A stretch of DNA of 64,000 bases from Gillisia sp. CAL575 (GTDB lineage: Bacteria > Bacteroidota > Bacteroidia > Flavobacteriales > Flavobacteriaceae), in assembly GCF_000403785.1 (NCBI RefSeq), contig NZ_APHJ01000021.1:558001-622000 (forward strand). The letters are read 5' to 3'. The notes under the pieces are model-generated. The model made no database searches. It saw nothing but the letters and a program-made list of their open reading frames with translations, and had not been told where the DNA came from. Made by a program: the position numbers and the translations under genes. This document shows positions 44,621 to 54,935 of this stretch, piece by piece (the stretch's first letter is position 1; each line of letters opens with the position of its first letter).

Positions 44621-45064
44621 TTATACTCTTTCTTTAACGCCAGTAAGCTTATAATATTTCACTTTAGAATTCTGAGTGAATATTAAAATGGCTTCATCAT
44701 CCTTCAACTCAAAGTCCATTTTCTTCATTTTTTGTGGCATTTTGTTTCCATACTCCTCTTTAGGATCTGAACTCATTATCATATCTGGCTTTTCCATTAT
44801 AACAGTCGCCATATAAACTCCTGGTGAATTTGGACTCTCAATTAAGGCTGTTTTTTTATTTCTGAAGTAAACGCTATCCAAACTCACTATGTTTGTTTGA
44901 ATAGTAGTTACAGGTATGAATAATTTAATAATATCTCCTTGAGAAGTATAGTAAGCATTATCCATTTTTACGGGAGCTTTTTCTTGTAGATCTTTATTGC
45001 CAGCGCAGTTTGCAAATAGAGCAGTTACCAAAGTGGCACTTATAAGTAGGTATAGATATTTCAT
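44621..45064 (-). CDS. Lipoprotein of unknown function
   Basis: 147 residues. Signal peptide with a probable lipobox (ALFANC, Cys near residue 20). The body contains no motif I recognise; two lysine-rich stretches and a C-terminal KYYKLTGVKERV are notable. Single-gene unit, divergent from the outer-membrane locus that starts at 45238. Confidence 0.75.
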   Translation of the reverse strand: MKYLYLLISATLVTALFANCAGNKDLQEKAPVKMDNAYYTSQGDIIKLFIPVTTIQTNIVSLDSVYFRNKKTALIESPNSPGVYMATVIMEKPDMIMSSDPKEEYGNKMPQKMKKMDFELKDDEAILIFTQNSKVKYYKLTGVKERV

Positions 45065-45113
45065 GAATATTTTGTTTTAATTATTATCTATAAAACAAAA
45101 TGAGTGCCAAAAG

Positions 45114-45143
45114 AAAAACCCCTCAGAAATCTGAAGGGTTTTT
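45114..45143. terminator. Palindromic terminator, first copy of a 30-nt repeat
   Basis: AAAAACCCCTCAGA / CTGAAGGGTTTTT hairpin. The 30 nt at 45114-45143 are identical to 51737-51766. This copy lies between divergent genes, so neither needs it; T-runs of five flank it on both strands. Confidence 0.75.
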
Positions 45144-45237
45144 ACGGAATGAATTAAAAGATAAAATGGGAAGGAATAAAAATATTATTTTGTAGTTTTC
45201 TAAAAATATTCAAAATTATTTATCTATTACTTATTGA

Positions 45238-45969
45238 ATGTATAAAACTTACCTTCTTATTTTTTCAACTTTCTTAATTTCTCTTTCCACTTTTTCCCAA
45301 AATTATTCGAAAGAAAAGCTTTATTCTTGGTATGACCAGCAAACCGGAATTGAAAATTCTATTTTATTTAGAGGGGTGGAGTATGTGGAAACGGATAGAA
45401 TGATAAATGAAAAGCATAAATTTTTCGAATCTCAAAAATTTCAAAATGGCTCTTTGACATATGATGGTCAACTTTTTTTCAAGGTGCCATTAAAATATAA
45501 TGTCTATGATGATCTAATTTTGGTGAATCTCCAGAATGACGGAGCAAATACCTTTTTTCAACTATTTAGTGGTAAAGTGAATCAATTTCAAATTAACGAA
45601 CATAAATTTAGGTTTCTAAAAGCTGATAATAATTTAAATATCAAAGGTTTTTATGAAGTGATTAATCAGGAATGTCAACTTAAGATCTTTAAAAAACATC
45701 TTAAGAACAGAATGGAAATTAGAGATAGAAGTGTAGCTTATACAGAGTTTAGTGTCGCAGATCCTCATTATATTTTTCAATTTAAAAATGATTTTTTCGA
45801 GTTGGCCAACCGAAGAGATCTACTGGCTCAATTTCCAAATCTAAAAGGTGAAATAAAAAATTATTATAGTAAATACAGGAAGCAATACAAGGATAATCCA
45901 GATATTTTTATGAATAACTTGGCCGATAAAATGAATTCCCTTATTTCTAATTCTAAAAACCAAATTTAA
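45238..45969 (+). CDS. Secreted protein of unknown function, first gene of the TonB-receptor locus
   Basis: 243 residues with a signal peptide (MYKTYLLIFSTFLISLSTFS) and no other hydrophobic segment, so it is periplasmic or surface-located. It begins mature sequence SKEKLYSWYDQQTGIENS and carries two basic C-terminal stretches (KKHLKNRMEIRDR, YYSKYRKQYKDN). No family is recognised. The stop precedes the receptor gene by two bases, which suggests translational coupling and a joint function. Confidence 0.75.
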   Translation: MYKTYLLIFSTFLISLSTFSQNYSKEKLYSWYDQQTGIENSILFRGVEYVETDRMINEKHKFFESQKFQNGSLTYDGQLFFKVPLKYNVYDDLILVNLQNDGANTFFQLFSGKVNQFQINEHKFRFLKADNNLNIKGFYEVINQECQLKIFKKHLKNRMEIRDRSVAYTEFSVADPHYIFQFKNDFFELANRRDLLAQFPNLKGEIKNYYSKYRKQYKDNPDIFMNNLADKMNSLISNSKNQI

Positions 45970-45971
45970 GA

Positions 45972-48722
45972 ATGAGAAAATTTTTACTTCTTATAATACT
46001 TATATCTTTTCATTTCTCTTACGCACAAACTACCGATCCAAAGATATCTTTAAGCTTTGAAAATAAAGAATTACCCGAAATTTTAACTGAAATTGAAGCA
46101 AAAACCGGGTATCAATTCTTTTTCGAAAAAGAATGGTTTGGTTTCCAAAAGTTTTCTGGGGAATATTCACAAATTAATGTGACTAACATATTAGAAACTA
46201 TATTGGAAGAAACTAATATTAATTTCTTTATCAAAGGGCAACGCATCATTCTTACACATGGAAGTATAATCTATGATAGCCTGCCAGAAGGGTTTTTAGA
46301 AACTCCGAAGGAAGTAAAAATTGTTAGAGAAACTCAAAACACAGATCCTCTATTTTATAATGATAATGTGGAGCAGGCTGAATTAGTTGAAACCGTTTTA
46401 ATAGGTAAAGAAGATAGGCAATCTAACAATAATTCGTATCAACTTTCTGGTAGGGTGATTTCAGAAAAAGGAGAACCCATTTCAGGATTAAATATATTAA
46501 TTGCTGATCAAAATATAGGAACAGTTACAGATATTAATGGAAATTATAAAATTAGGCTTCCTAAAGGAATAAATATTCTGGAAACTCAAGCCCTTGGAGT
46601 AGATAAGGTTAAAAAGCGCCTTATAGTTTATAATGACGGTGTTTTAAATCTACAACTGGAAGAGAGTTTTGAGGAACTAGGTGAAGTTTTGGTAGCAACT
46701 AATGCAAGGGAAAATGTACGCTCAGCACTTACGGGAGTAGAGAGAATAAATGTTGCCAATATTAAGAACATTCCTTTGGTTTTGGGTGAACGTGATATTT
46801 TAAAAGTAGCAACCACCCTACCCGGAATTACCACCGCCGGTGAAGCTGCAAGTGGATATAATGTAAGAGGAGGAAAAACCGATCAGAATCTAATTTTACT
46901 TGATGAGGGTGTCATTTATAATCCCACTCATTTCTTCGGAATATTTTCTGGATTAAACCCATTTACCACCGGCGATGTGAGTATTTATAAAGGAAGTATA
47001 CCCGCCGAATATGGAGGAAGGTTGTCCTCTGTTTTTGACCTAAATACCAAAACAGGTAATAAAGAAGAACTTGCCGGGGAGGTTTCCATAGGGCCAGTAA
47101 CAGGAAATGTAAGCCTTGAGATCCCTATTGTTGAAGGTAAATCGAGTTTAATTGTTGGTGGGCGTGGAACATATTCAGATTGGATCTTAAATCTTTTGGA
47201 AGATGAATCCTTAAAAGATAGCCAGGCCTCCTTTTACGATGTTGTTGCAAAATACAACCATAAATTTGACAATAATGACGAGTTAAATGTAAGCGGTTAT
47301 TACAGTGATGATGTTTTTAGCATCACTTCAGATTCCTTGTTTAGTTATACTAACAGGTTGGTTTCACTGTCTTATAATAAGTATTTCAATGAAAAACACC
47401 AAGGAGAAATTGTGGCAACCAACAGCAATTATGATTTTAATTTAGATTTCGAGAGTGATTTTAACAATGATTTTAAATCGGGGTACACGATTAATGAATC
47501 TGAATTAAAATTGAAAATGAAATATTTTTATAGCAAAGCACATACTTTTAACTATGGTATAAGCGGAAAATATTATATGGTTTCCCCAGGAGAAATTAAT
47601 CCCGGAAGCGCAGAATCTCTAATTGAACAACTTAGTATTCCTGAAGAAAGAGCTATAGAAAGTGCTATTTATATTGAAGACAGTTTTGAAATAAGCGAAA
47701 AACTTTTAATCAATGCGGGACTAAGATATTCTTTCTACGCCGCTTTTGGACCAGCTCAAAAAAATACCTATGAAGAAAATTTGCCCCGAAATGAAAATAC
47801 GGTTACAGGGGTGGAAACTTTTGGTAGTGGAGAAGTTATAGAAACTTACGGTGGGCCCGAGATAAGAGTTTCCGGGAGGTACTTTTTAACACCCACATTT
47901 TCTGCTAAATTAAGCTATAATAATACCTATCAATATATTCATACCTTATCCAATAATACAACTGCAGCTCCAACCGACACGTACAAACTTTCAGACTCCT
48001 TTGTAAAACCGCAAAGGGCAAATCAATTTTCTGCAGGCTTATTCAAAAATTTTGATGATAATATGTACGAACTAAGTTTGGAAGGTTATTATAAGAATTC
48101 AGACAATCTCTTAGACTATAAAGTTGGTGCAGATTTATTCCTAAATGAAAATATTGAAACCGAAGTTTTACAAGGAGAAGGTAAAGCCTACGGTGCAGAA
48201 ATTCTAATTAGAAAAAATACGGGGAGATTAAATGGATACATAGGCTATACCTATTCTAGATCTTTCATAAAATTAGCCGGAAATTTTAGGGAGGAGACAG
48301 TAAATAATTCTGAATTTTTTCCGACTAATTTTGATAAACCTCATGATTTTAGTGCGGTGTTAAATTATAAACTCACCCAACGTTTTAGCTTTTCAGCCAA
48401 CTTAGCATACCAAACTGGTAGACCAGTAACCTATCCTATTGGGAAATACACATCAAATAATTCGGAATTTGTGTTATATAGTGATAGAAACCAATTCAGG
48501 ATCCCCGATTATTACCGATTAGATTTAAGCTTTAACGTAGAAGGGAACCATAAAATCGAAAAATTTGCCCATAGTTTTTGGAATATTTCGATTTACAATG
48601 TTTTGGGAAGAAATAATCCATATTCCATATTTTTTGTGACTGATAATGGGGAAGTTAAGGCCTACCAAAGCTCTATTTTCTCCATTCCAATTCCTACCAT
48701 CACCTATAATTTTAGGTTTTAA
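45972..48722 (+). CDS. TonB-dependent receptor with STN and carboxypeptidase-like domains
   Basis: 916 residues. Signal peptide (MRKFLLLIILISFHFSYA), an STN domain (about 25-95, LSFENKELPEILTEIEAK), a linker, a carboxypeptidase regulatory-like domain (about 155-230), plug (about 255-350) and a 22-strand barrel ending IPIPTITYNFRF with terminal Phe. STN domains are usually found in receptors that signal to an anti-sigma factor, but no sigma/anti-sigma pair is adjacent here. It imports an unknown substrate using TonB energy. Confidence 0.92.
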   Translation: MRKFLLLIILISFHFSYAQTTDPKISLSFENKELPEILTEIEAKTGYQFFFEKEWFGFQKFSGEYSQINVTNILETILEETNINFFIKGQRIILTHGSIIYDSLPEGFLETPKEVKIVRETQNTDPLFYNDNVEQAELVETVLIGKEDRQSNNNSYQLSGRVISEKGEPISGLNILIADQNIGTVTDINGNYKIRLPKGINILETQALGVDKVKKRLIVYNDGVLNLQLEESFEELGEVLVATNARENVRSALTGVERINVANIKNIPLVLGERDILKVATTLPGITTAGEAASGYNVRGGKTDQNLILLDEGVIYNPTHFFGIFSGLNPFTTGDVSIYKGSIPAEYGGRLSSVFDLNTKTGNKEELAGEVSIGPVTGNVSLEIPIVEGKSSLIVGGRGTYSDWILNLLEDESLKDSQASFYDVVAKYNHKFDNNDELNVSGYYSDDVFSITSDSLFSYTNRLVSLSYNKYFNEKHQGEIVATNSNYDFNLDFESDFNNDFKSGYTINESELKLKMKYFYSKAHTFNYGISGKYYMVSPGEINPGSAESLIEQLSIPEERAIESAIYIEDSFEISEKLLINAGLRYSFYAAFGPAQKNTYEENLPRNENTVTGVETFGSGEVIETYGGPEIRVSGRYFLTPTFSAKLSYNNTYQYIHTLSNNTTAAPTDTYKLSDSFVKPQRANQFSAGLFKNFDDNMYELSLEGYYKNSDNLLDYKVGADLFLNENIETEVLQGEGKAYGAEILIRKNTGRLNGYIGYTYSRSFIKLAGNFREETVNNSEFFPTNFDKPHDFSAVLNYKLTQRFSFSANLAYQTGRPVTYPIGKYTSNNSEFVLYSDRNQFRIPDYYRLDLSFNVEGNHKIEKFAHSFWNISIYNVLGRNNPYSIFFVTDNGEVKAYQSSIFSIPIPTITYNFRF

Positions 48723-48729
48723 ATAATTA

Positions 48730-49896
48730 ATGAAATTAATGAAACTACTTTTAAAAAATAGAAAATACATGATCCTCTTCGCTGTAATAGCGCTTGTCGT
48801 TTCTTGTGTTGAAGAAATCCCCTTAGAATCTTCAGGTTTTGAGGAGGCAATTGTTATAGAGGCAACTATAACCAATGAAGTAAAGCAGCAACAGATTAAA
48901 TTATTTCAGGCTTTTGCTATAGATACCACAGGACCCAATCCCTTATCTGGGGCTACTGTAAAAGTAATAGGAAATAGCGAATATCTTTTCGAAGAAGACG
49001 AGTCGGGAATTTATAAATCCAGAGATAGTTTTGCAGCCCAGCCAGGTATTAATTACCAGCTAAATATTTTAGCAAACGGCAAAGAATATGAGTCTGAGCT
49101 AATGGAATTGCTTGGAACTAACATCATAGATCAATTAGAAGCAAATAGAATAGACTATAGGGGAGAAAATGGGGTGGCGATCACTTTGAACAATCAAACC
49201 TCCAATGGCACTGCTAATTATTATAAGTATGAATATGTGGAGACTTTTAAATTCAATTCGAATTATTTTAAAGTCAATGACATAATTCTTATAGATGGGC
49301 TGCCTGTAGAAGTGCCTAAACAAAAAGAAGAGTATACATGTTACCGTACCACCAATTCTCAAGAAATAATACTGGCCAATACAAACTCCCTCTCTGAAAA
49401 CAGTGTAAACGATTTGCTAATTAAATTTATAGAATCAAGCAATCCTGGTGTTTCTAATAGATACAGCCTTCTTGTAAAGCAATTTATTATTAGTAGAGAA
49501 GCCTATACCTATTATGAGATTCTTAAAGAATTGTCGAGTTCAGATAATCTTTTTTCTCAAAGTCAGCCAGGTTTTTTTGCCGGTAATATCTCAAACATTA
49601 ATAATCCAGATGAAAAAGTAATAGGCTTTTTTAATGTATCCTCTGTTTCCGAAAAAAGAATCTTTTTTAATTATGAGGATTTTTATGAACCAGAAAGCAT
49701 AAGACCTCGATTCGTGCCTTTTGCCGCATGCGAAGCAATAGCGCCAAGTATTCCTACTCTTATAGTGCAATTAGAACAAGATGCTGTTAGATGGTCTGAA
49801 ACTACTCCAGGAGGGGTGTTATTAGTGGTCCCAAAACGATGTGTGGACTGTACCGTTTTTGGCACCAATGTAAAACCAGAATTTTGGGTAGATTAA
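48730..49896 (+). CDS. DUF4249 lipoprotein, receptor partner
   Basis: 388 residues. Lipoprotein signal (lipobox VVSC, Cys about residue 27, then VEEIPLESSGF) and a DUF4249 body (TITNEVKQQQIKLFQAFAID, then a CRTTNSQEI motif). DUF4249 proteins commonly accompany TonB receptors and are thought to act as surface-exposed substrate binders. It starts 7 bp after the receptor stop. Confidence 0.88.
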   Translation: MKLMKLLLKNRKYMILFAVIALVVSCVEEIPLESSGFEEAIVIEATITNEVKQQQIKLFQAFAIDTTGPNPLSGATVKVIGNSEYLFEEDESGIYKSRDSFAAQPGINYQLNILANGKEYESELMELLGTNIIDQLEANRIDYRGENGVAITLNNQTSNGTANYYKYEYVETFKFNSNYFKVNDIILIDGLPVEVPKQKEEYTCYRTTNSQEIILANTNSLSENSVNDLLIKFIESSNPGVSNRYSLLVKQFIISREAYTYYEILKELSSSDNLFSQSQPGFFAGNISNINNPDEKVIGFFNVSSVSEKRIFFNYEDFYEPESIRPRFVPFAACEAIAPSIPTLIVQLEQDAVRWSETTPGGVLLVVPKRCVDCTVFGTNVKPEFWVD

Positions 49897-49911
49897 TTTC
49901 AAAATAAAAGA

Positions 49912-51624
49912 ATGATCAAAAAGATTTTTATATTATTCATAGTTTACATCGCATTAACGTATACCTCTAATGCCCAGAGCATAACAGATGAAATTTTTCT
50001 TCAAAATGAAGTATATAAAGAGCAGGTATATGTTCACTTAAATAGTAGTTTATTATTTAGCGGAGAAAAATTGCTTTATAAATTCTATTGCTTAAAGAAA
50101 GAAACCAATAAATTAAGTGATCTAAGCAAAATTGGTTGGGTGATTCTGGTGAATTCAGATAAAGATGAAGTATTTAGACACAAATTGAAACTAAATCAAG
50201 GGCAATCTTATTCAGATTTCTTTATTCCTTCCAACCTGCCTTCAGGAGCTTATAAAATTTTAGCTTATTCTTCATGGATGTTGAATGCAGAAAAAAATTA
50301 TTTTCAACAGGACATTCATATTTTAAATCCATATCAAAAGGAAAACAAAGGTCTTATTCTTGAAGAAAATCCTGAAGATTTGCTGCAAACTATAAAGCCT
50401 GAAGCATCATCTAATTTTAAGTTAAAGATAAATAAAAATTCTTTTTCTCACAGAGAAGAAGTTGTTCTGAATTTGGAAACCTCTACTGAAATAATGGGTG
50501 ATTTCTCAATTTCAGTAAGGAGAGTCGATAGTTTAAGTAAACCTAAAAGAATTAATAGCACCAATTTCCGTGATCTGTACCAGAATATTAATTGGGATTT
50601 TTCTGATACTTTAATCCTTCCAGAAGTAAGAGGTTCGCTGATTAGAGGTAAAATAACAGATAGAGACAATCAAATACTTAAGAGCAAAAGTTTAATAGCA
50701 TCCTTTCCCGGAGAAGAAAGTCAGGTAAATATAATATCTGTAGATGAGAATGGTAATTTTAATTTAACTATTAGTAATGATCTGGCTGAAGATGAGGTTT
50801 TATTACAATTGGTAGATCATAAGAAGCAAAATTTTAACGTAGAGCTAAAACAATTTATTCAACCAGATATTACTCAATTAGATTTTAAAAAACCAGTCAT
50901 CGCTGGTGGGTTTAAAGAATATATATTGGAGAAAAGTGTAAATAATCAAATTGAAAATGCGTACTCCTCCACTAAAGCAGACAGCTCTATTTATACAAAG
51001 GATAGAGGATATTTCTTTAAAAACGAACTATTAAAATTCAACCTAGATGATTACAAAAGGTTTCCTGATGTTACACAAACCTTTATTGAAATAATTGAAT
51101 ATGGAAGAGTTAAAAGCAATAAGGATGGAACACATAGCATTTTAGTGCGAAATCAAAACACAAATGGTGAATTTACGCTACCTGCTTTAGTGATAGTAGA
51201 TGGAGTGGTGATACAGAACCACGATAATTTAATTTCCTTTGATGCTCAAAGAATTCAAAGCATAGGAATTCTTAGAAGTAAATTCTTTTTTGGCCCTGAA
51301 ATATTTCAGGGTGTGGTGGTGGTAGAAACTAAAAATGGAGATTTTCCTCTGGAATTTAGAGAAGATTCTATGAAATCTAATGAAGTTATTGTGACCCAAA
51401 TAACAAAAAAATATTATAGCCCAGATTATATTAATGAAAACCTAGAGAGAATTCCAGATTATAGATATCAATTGGTGTGGAATCCTGAACTTAACTTTAG
51501 AACAGAGGGAAATGAGTTTCGGTTTTTCACTTCAGATCTTGAGGGGAGTTTTGAGATAAACCTAGAAGGTTTCACAAAGGATGGAGAAGCTGTATCTATT
51601 ACTAAAACTTTTTGGGTAGAATAA
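49912..51624 (+). CDS. Macroglobulin-like surface protein with plug-like domain
   Basis: 570 residues with a signal peptide (MIKKIFILFIVYIALTYTSNAQ). Residues about 30-145 resemble the MG2 domain of alpha-2-macroglobulins (VYVHLNSSLLFSGEKLLYKF, LPSGAYKILAYSSWM). A second beta region (about 150-300) includes a carboxypeptidase-like Ig fold, and about 400-470 resemble a TonB-receptor plug (ALVIVDGVVIQNHDNLIS, FQGVVVVETKNG). I see no thioester motif. Last gene of the locus. Confidence 0.75.
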   Translation: MIKKIFILFIVYIALTYTSNAQSITDEIFLQNEVYKEQVYVHLNSSLLFSGEKLLYKFYCLKKETNKLSDLSKIGWVILVNSDKDEVFRHKLKLNQGQSYSDFFIPSNLPSGAYKILAYSSWMLNAEKNYFQQDIHILNPYQKENKGLILEENPEDLLQTIKPEASSNFKLKINKNSFSHREEVVLNLETSTEIMGDFSISVRRVDSLSKPKRINSTNFRDLYQNINWDFSDTLILPEVRGSLIRGKITDRDNQILKSKSLIASFPGEESQVNIISVDENGNFNLTISNDLAEDEVLLQLVDHKKQNFNVELKQFIQPDITQLDFKKPVIAGGFKEYILEKSVNNQIENAYSSTKADSSIYTKDRGYFFKNELLKFNLDDYKRFPDVTQTFIEIIEYGRVKSNKDGTHSILVRNQNTNGEFTLPALVIVDGVVIQNHDNLISFDAQRIQSIGILRSKFFFGPEIFQGVVVVETKNGDFPLEFREDSMKSNEVIVTQITKKYYSPDYINENLERIPDYRYQLVWNPELNFRTEGNEFRFFTSDLEGSFEINLEGFTKDGEAVSITKTFWVE

Positions 51625-51736
51625 GTTTCAGATATAATTTTATCTTTTATTTTAAGGAATCCTCATCCTAAATATGAGCTTATAGAAGGTTATAACTAAT
51701 TTAACACCCTGAATGCCGTACACACTCATAACAATA

Positions 51737-51766
51737 AAAAACCCCTCAGAAATCTGAAGGGTTTTT
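51737..51766. terminator. Bidirectional terminator, second copy of the 30-nt repeat
   Basis: The 30 nt are identical to 45114-45143 (stem AAAAACCCCTCAGA / CTGAAGGGTTTTT). Here it lies between the macroglobulin-like gene and the convergent atpG gene and has a T8 tail rightward, so it works for both. Confidence 0.9.
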
Positions 51767-51810
51767 TTATATTTTGAAATAATTCTTTTTTCAGTCTTAG
51801 CTCGCATATT

Positions 51811-51836
51811 CACACTTCGATAGACTCAGAGTGAAA
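51811..51836. repeat. REP-like palindrome
   Basis: CACACTTCGATAGACTCAGA followed by GTGAAA resembles the Bacteroidota REP unit with CACACT/AGTGTG arms, here with mismatches. It sits just after the atpG stop codon. Confidence 0.4.
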
Positions 51837-51844
51837 AGGAGTTT

Positions 51845-52705
51845 TTAATTATTCAATGCTTCAGCACCACCAACAATCTCTAGGATCTCGTTCGTAATAG
51901 CTGCTTGTCTCGCTTTGTTATAAGACAATTTAAGCGAATCTCTTAATTCTGTTGCATTATCTGTCGCTTTGTGCATCGCCGTCATACGAGCCCCATGTTC
52001 TGATGCTAACGAGTCACTCATCGCTTTAAACAACTGCATTTTTAAAGATTTAGGGATAAGATCTTTTACGATCTGTTCCTTTTCTGGTTCAAAAATATAA
52101 TCTAAAGTTACATTCTCTTCAGTTTCAAATTTCTCAATTGGTAAAAACTGTTCTGTTATTACATCTTGAGTTGCAGCATTTATAAACTTATTATATACAA
52201 TTGAGATCTCATCATACTTCCCATCCAAGAACCATTGCATGATGTTTTCTGCAATTTCAGCTACATTATCATACTTAAGATCGTCGAAAATAGCATTATT
52301 GTTCTCTGCAACCGTATAAGTCTTACTTAAAACATCATTCGCCTTTTTCCCTAAAGTTAAGATCTCTACGTTCTTATCGCTGTATTTTGAAGCAGCAACT
52401 GCACGAGCACCTTTAACAATATTAGTGTTGAAAGCTCCAGCCAATCCTCTGTTAGAAGAAATAGCAACTATCAAAACCTTTTTAACATCTCTTTGTTCCG
52501 CATAAGCGCTTCCGCTATCTGCATCCAAAGAGGCACTAAGGCTCTGTAGCAATTCTGTTAACTTTTCAGAATAAGGTCGCATTGCAGTAATGGCATCCTG
52601 TGCTTTACTCAACTTAGCAGCCGATACCAATTTCATGGCACTGGTAATTTGCATGGTTGATGAAACCGAGGTAATCCTGCTACGTAATTCTTTTAAGTTT
52701 GCCAT
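51845..52705 (-). CDS. atpG: ATP synthase gamma subunit
   Basis: 286 residues. Central rotor shaft of F1. Typical N-terminus (MANLKELRSRITSVSSTMQI) and C-terminus (ARQAAITNEILEIVGGAEAL) form the paired coiled coil. Last gene of the leftward ATPase operon; atpD and atpC are not present in the window, as usual for Bacteroidota where they form a separate locus. Confidence 0.97.
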   Translation of the reverse strand: MANLKELRSRITSVSSTMQITSAMKLVSAAKLSKAQDAITAMRPYSEKLTELLQSLSASLDADSGSAYAEQRDVKKVLIVAISSNRGLAGAFNTNIVKGARAVAASKYSDKNVEILTLGKKANDVLSKTYTVAENNNAIFDDLKYDNVAEIAENIMQWFLDGKYDEISIVYNKFINAATQDVITEQFLPIEKFETEENVTLDYIFEPEKEQIVKDLIPKSLKMQLFKAMSDSLASEHGARMTAMHKATDNATELRDSLKLSYNKARQAAITNEILEIVGGAEALNN

Positions 52706-52749
52706 ATTATGTAATTATAAATTCTGAATTTAAAATTCTGAATTCTAAA

Positions 52750-54330
52750 TTAGTTCTTATATTTTGATGAAATCTCTTTTGCAGCTGCCACCAATGTATC
52801 TGTAATTTCATCTGTAAGTTTTCCAGCTTTTAAACCGTCTAAGGTTGCACGATGTTTTACATTCAAGTATTCTAAATACTCAGTTTCAAATTCTTTCACC
52901 TTGGTTACCGGAACATCTCTTAAAAGGTTCTTAGCACCTGCAAAGATAATTGCAATTTGCTCTTCTACCGGATAAGGATCATTCTCTGCTTGTTTCAAGA
53001 TCTCTACGTTACGCTTTCCTCTTTCAATAATATTCAAAGTAGCGGCATCAAGATCAGATCCAAACTTAGCAAATGCTTCCAATTCACGGAATTGAGCCTG
53101 GTCTAATTTTAAAGTTCCTGCAACCTTTTTCATCGCCTTGATCTGAGCGTTACCACCCACACGAGATACAGAAATACCTACGTTAATCGCCGGACGAACT
53201 CCAGAGTTAAATAAATCTGATGTTAAAAAGATCTGACCATCTGTAATAGAAATTACATTGGTAGGGATATATGCAGAAACATCTCCTGCTTGAGTTTCAA
53301 TAATTGGCAATGCAGTTAAAGAACCACCACCTTTTACTAAATGCTTAATAGAATCTGGAAGATCATTCATTTCTGAAGCGATCTTATCATTGTTTATCAC
53401 TTTTGCAGCACGTTCTAATAATCTAGAGTGTAAGAAAAATACATCTCCAGGATATGCTTCACGTCCCGGTGGGCGACGTAATAATAACGAAACCTCACGG
53501 TAAGCAACAGCTTGTTTAGATAAATCATCAAACACAATAAGTGCTGGACGACCAGTATCTCTAAAATATTCACCAATTGCAGCACCTGCGAAAGGAGCAT
53601 ACACTTGCATTGGAGCAGGATCTGATGCGTTAGCCGCAACAATAGTAGTATAAGCTAAAGCACCTTTTGCTTCTAATTTTTGTGCAATTCCTGCAACAGT
53701 AGAAGCTTTTTGCCCTATAGCAACATATATACAATGTACAGGATGTCCTGCATCGTAAAATTCTTTTTGATTCAAGATAGTATCAATACACACAGCAGTT
53801 TTCCCTGTCTGGCGGTCACCAATAACTAATTCTCTTTGCCCTCTTCCAACTGGTACCATTGCATCAATAGCTTTGATCCCCGTTTGCATAGGCTCTGTAA
53901 CTGGCTCACGGTAGATTACACCTGGTGCTTTACGCTCCAATGGCATCTCATATGTTTCACCTTGGATAGGACCTTTTCCATCTATTGGAGCTCCTAAAGT
54001 GTCTATAACTCTACCCGTAATTCCCTCACCAACTTTGATAGAAGCAATACGTTTAGTTCTTTTAGCTACAGTTCCTTCTTTAATTGTTTTAGAAGGTCCT
54101 AAAAGTACTACCCCAACATTGTCTTCCTCAAGGTTAAGTACAATTCCTTCTAATCCACTTTCAAATTCAACTAATTCTCCATATTGAGCATTCGCTAAAC
54201 CATAGATACGTGCAATACCATCCCCAACGGTTAGTACTGTTCCTACTTCATCTAAAGTAGCTTTTGCTTCAAAACCTGAAAGTTGTTTTTTTAATATTGC
54301 TGAAACTTCAGCTGGATTTACTTCGGCCAT
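52750..54330 (-). CDS. atpA: ATP synthase alpha subunit
   Basis: 526 residues. F1 non-catalytic nucleotide-binding subunit. Walker A GDRQTGKT and the family signature [14 protein letters not shown] are visible, and the N-terminus ([20 protein letters not shown]) is normal. Follows atpH by 46 bp. Confidence 0.98.
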   Translation of the reverse strand: MAEVNPAEVSAILKKQLSGFEAKATLDEVGTVLTVGDGIARIYGLANAQYGELVEFESGLEGIVLNLEEDNVGVVLLGPSKTIKEGTVAKRTKRIASIKVGEGITGRVIDTLGAPIDGKGPIQGETYEMPLERKAPGVIYREPVTEPMQTGIKAIDAMVPVGRGQRELVIGDRQTGKTAVCIDTILNQKEFYDAGHPVHCIYVAIGQKASTVAGIAQKLEAKGALAYTTIVAANASDPAPMQVYAPFAGAAIGEYFRDTGRPALIVFDDLSKQAVAYREVSLLLRRPPGREAYPGDVFFLHSRLLERAAKVINNDKIASEMNDLPDSIKHLVKGGGSLTALPIIETQAGDVSAYIPTNVISITDGQIFLTSDLFNSGVRPAINVGISVSRVGGNAQIKAMKKVAGTLKLDQAQFRELEAFAKFGSDLDAATLNIIERGKRNVEILKQAENDPYPVEEQIAIIFAGAKNLLRDVPVTKVKEFETEYLEYLNVKHRATLDGLKAGKLTDEITDTLVAAAKEISSKYKN

Positions 54331-54376
54331 AATTATTTAGAATAAAATTGATACACCTAAAGTGTATCTGTTTTCA

Positions 54377-54931
54377 TTAAATTTTTGAAATATACGTGTT
54401 GTTAGTAAGCTCTCTGCTTAAATTACTAAGGCTTTTTGCAACACTTGTATTGTATTGAAGGTCTCCTACTCTAAGGATAAAACCTCCTAATATACTTGGA
54501 TCTACCTTACTTTGTAAAGTTGCCACATTTCCTGTAAGCTCTTTTACTTTATCAAGTATCTTAACCTCTAAGTTAGCATCTAAAGGAACCGCTGTAGTTA
54601 CATGTGCAACTTGAATGTGGTTCATTTCGTTAAATAATGCAGTATATCTTTTAGCTACAGATTGTAGCTGGATAATTCTATTGTTGTCTACAAGAATATC
54701 AAAAGCTCCCAAAGTTATGGTATGAACAGACTTAAAAATTTCTTTTAAAGCACTCTTCTTAACATTGTCTTTTACAACCGGGCTAGCTAAAACTTCTTGA
54801 AGTTCTTCACTAGATGAAATAGTTTCGTTTATAGAAACCATATCATTATTCACAGCTTCTGCAGCATCTTGATCTTTTGCCAAATCTAAAATTGCTTTCG
54901 CGTATCTCTGTGCAGCTCTGGTACTTTTCAT
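54377..54931 (-). CDS. atpH: ATP synthase delta subunit
   Basis: 184 residues. Connects F1 to the b-subunit stator. Starts MKSTRAAQRYAKAILDLAKD and ends with the conserved PSILGGFILRVGDLQYNTSV region. Starts 4 bp after the atpF stop. Confidence 0.95.
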   Translation of the reverse strand: MKSTRAAQRYAKAILDLAKDQDAAEAVNNDMVSINETISSSEELQEVLASPVVKDNVKKSALKEIFKSVHTITLGAFDILVDNNRIIQLQSVAKRYTALFNEMNHIQVAHVTTAVPLDANLEVKILDKVKELTGNVATLQSKVDPSILGGFILRVGDLQYNTSVAKSLSNLSRELTNNTYISKI

Positions 54932-54935
54932 AAAC

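Noticed and set aside
45972-48722. Reading the TonB receptor as SusC of a polysaccharide utilisation locus
   Set aside because: No SusD-type gene or carbohydrate enzyme nearby, and the partner is DUF4249.
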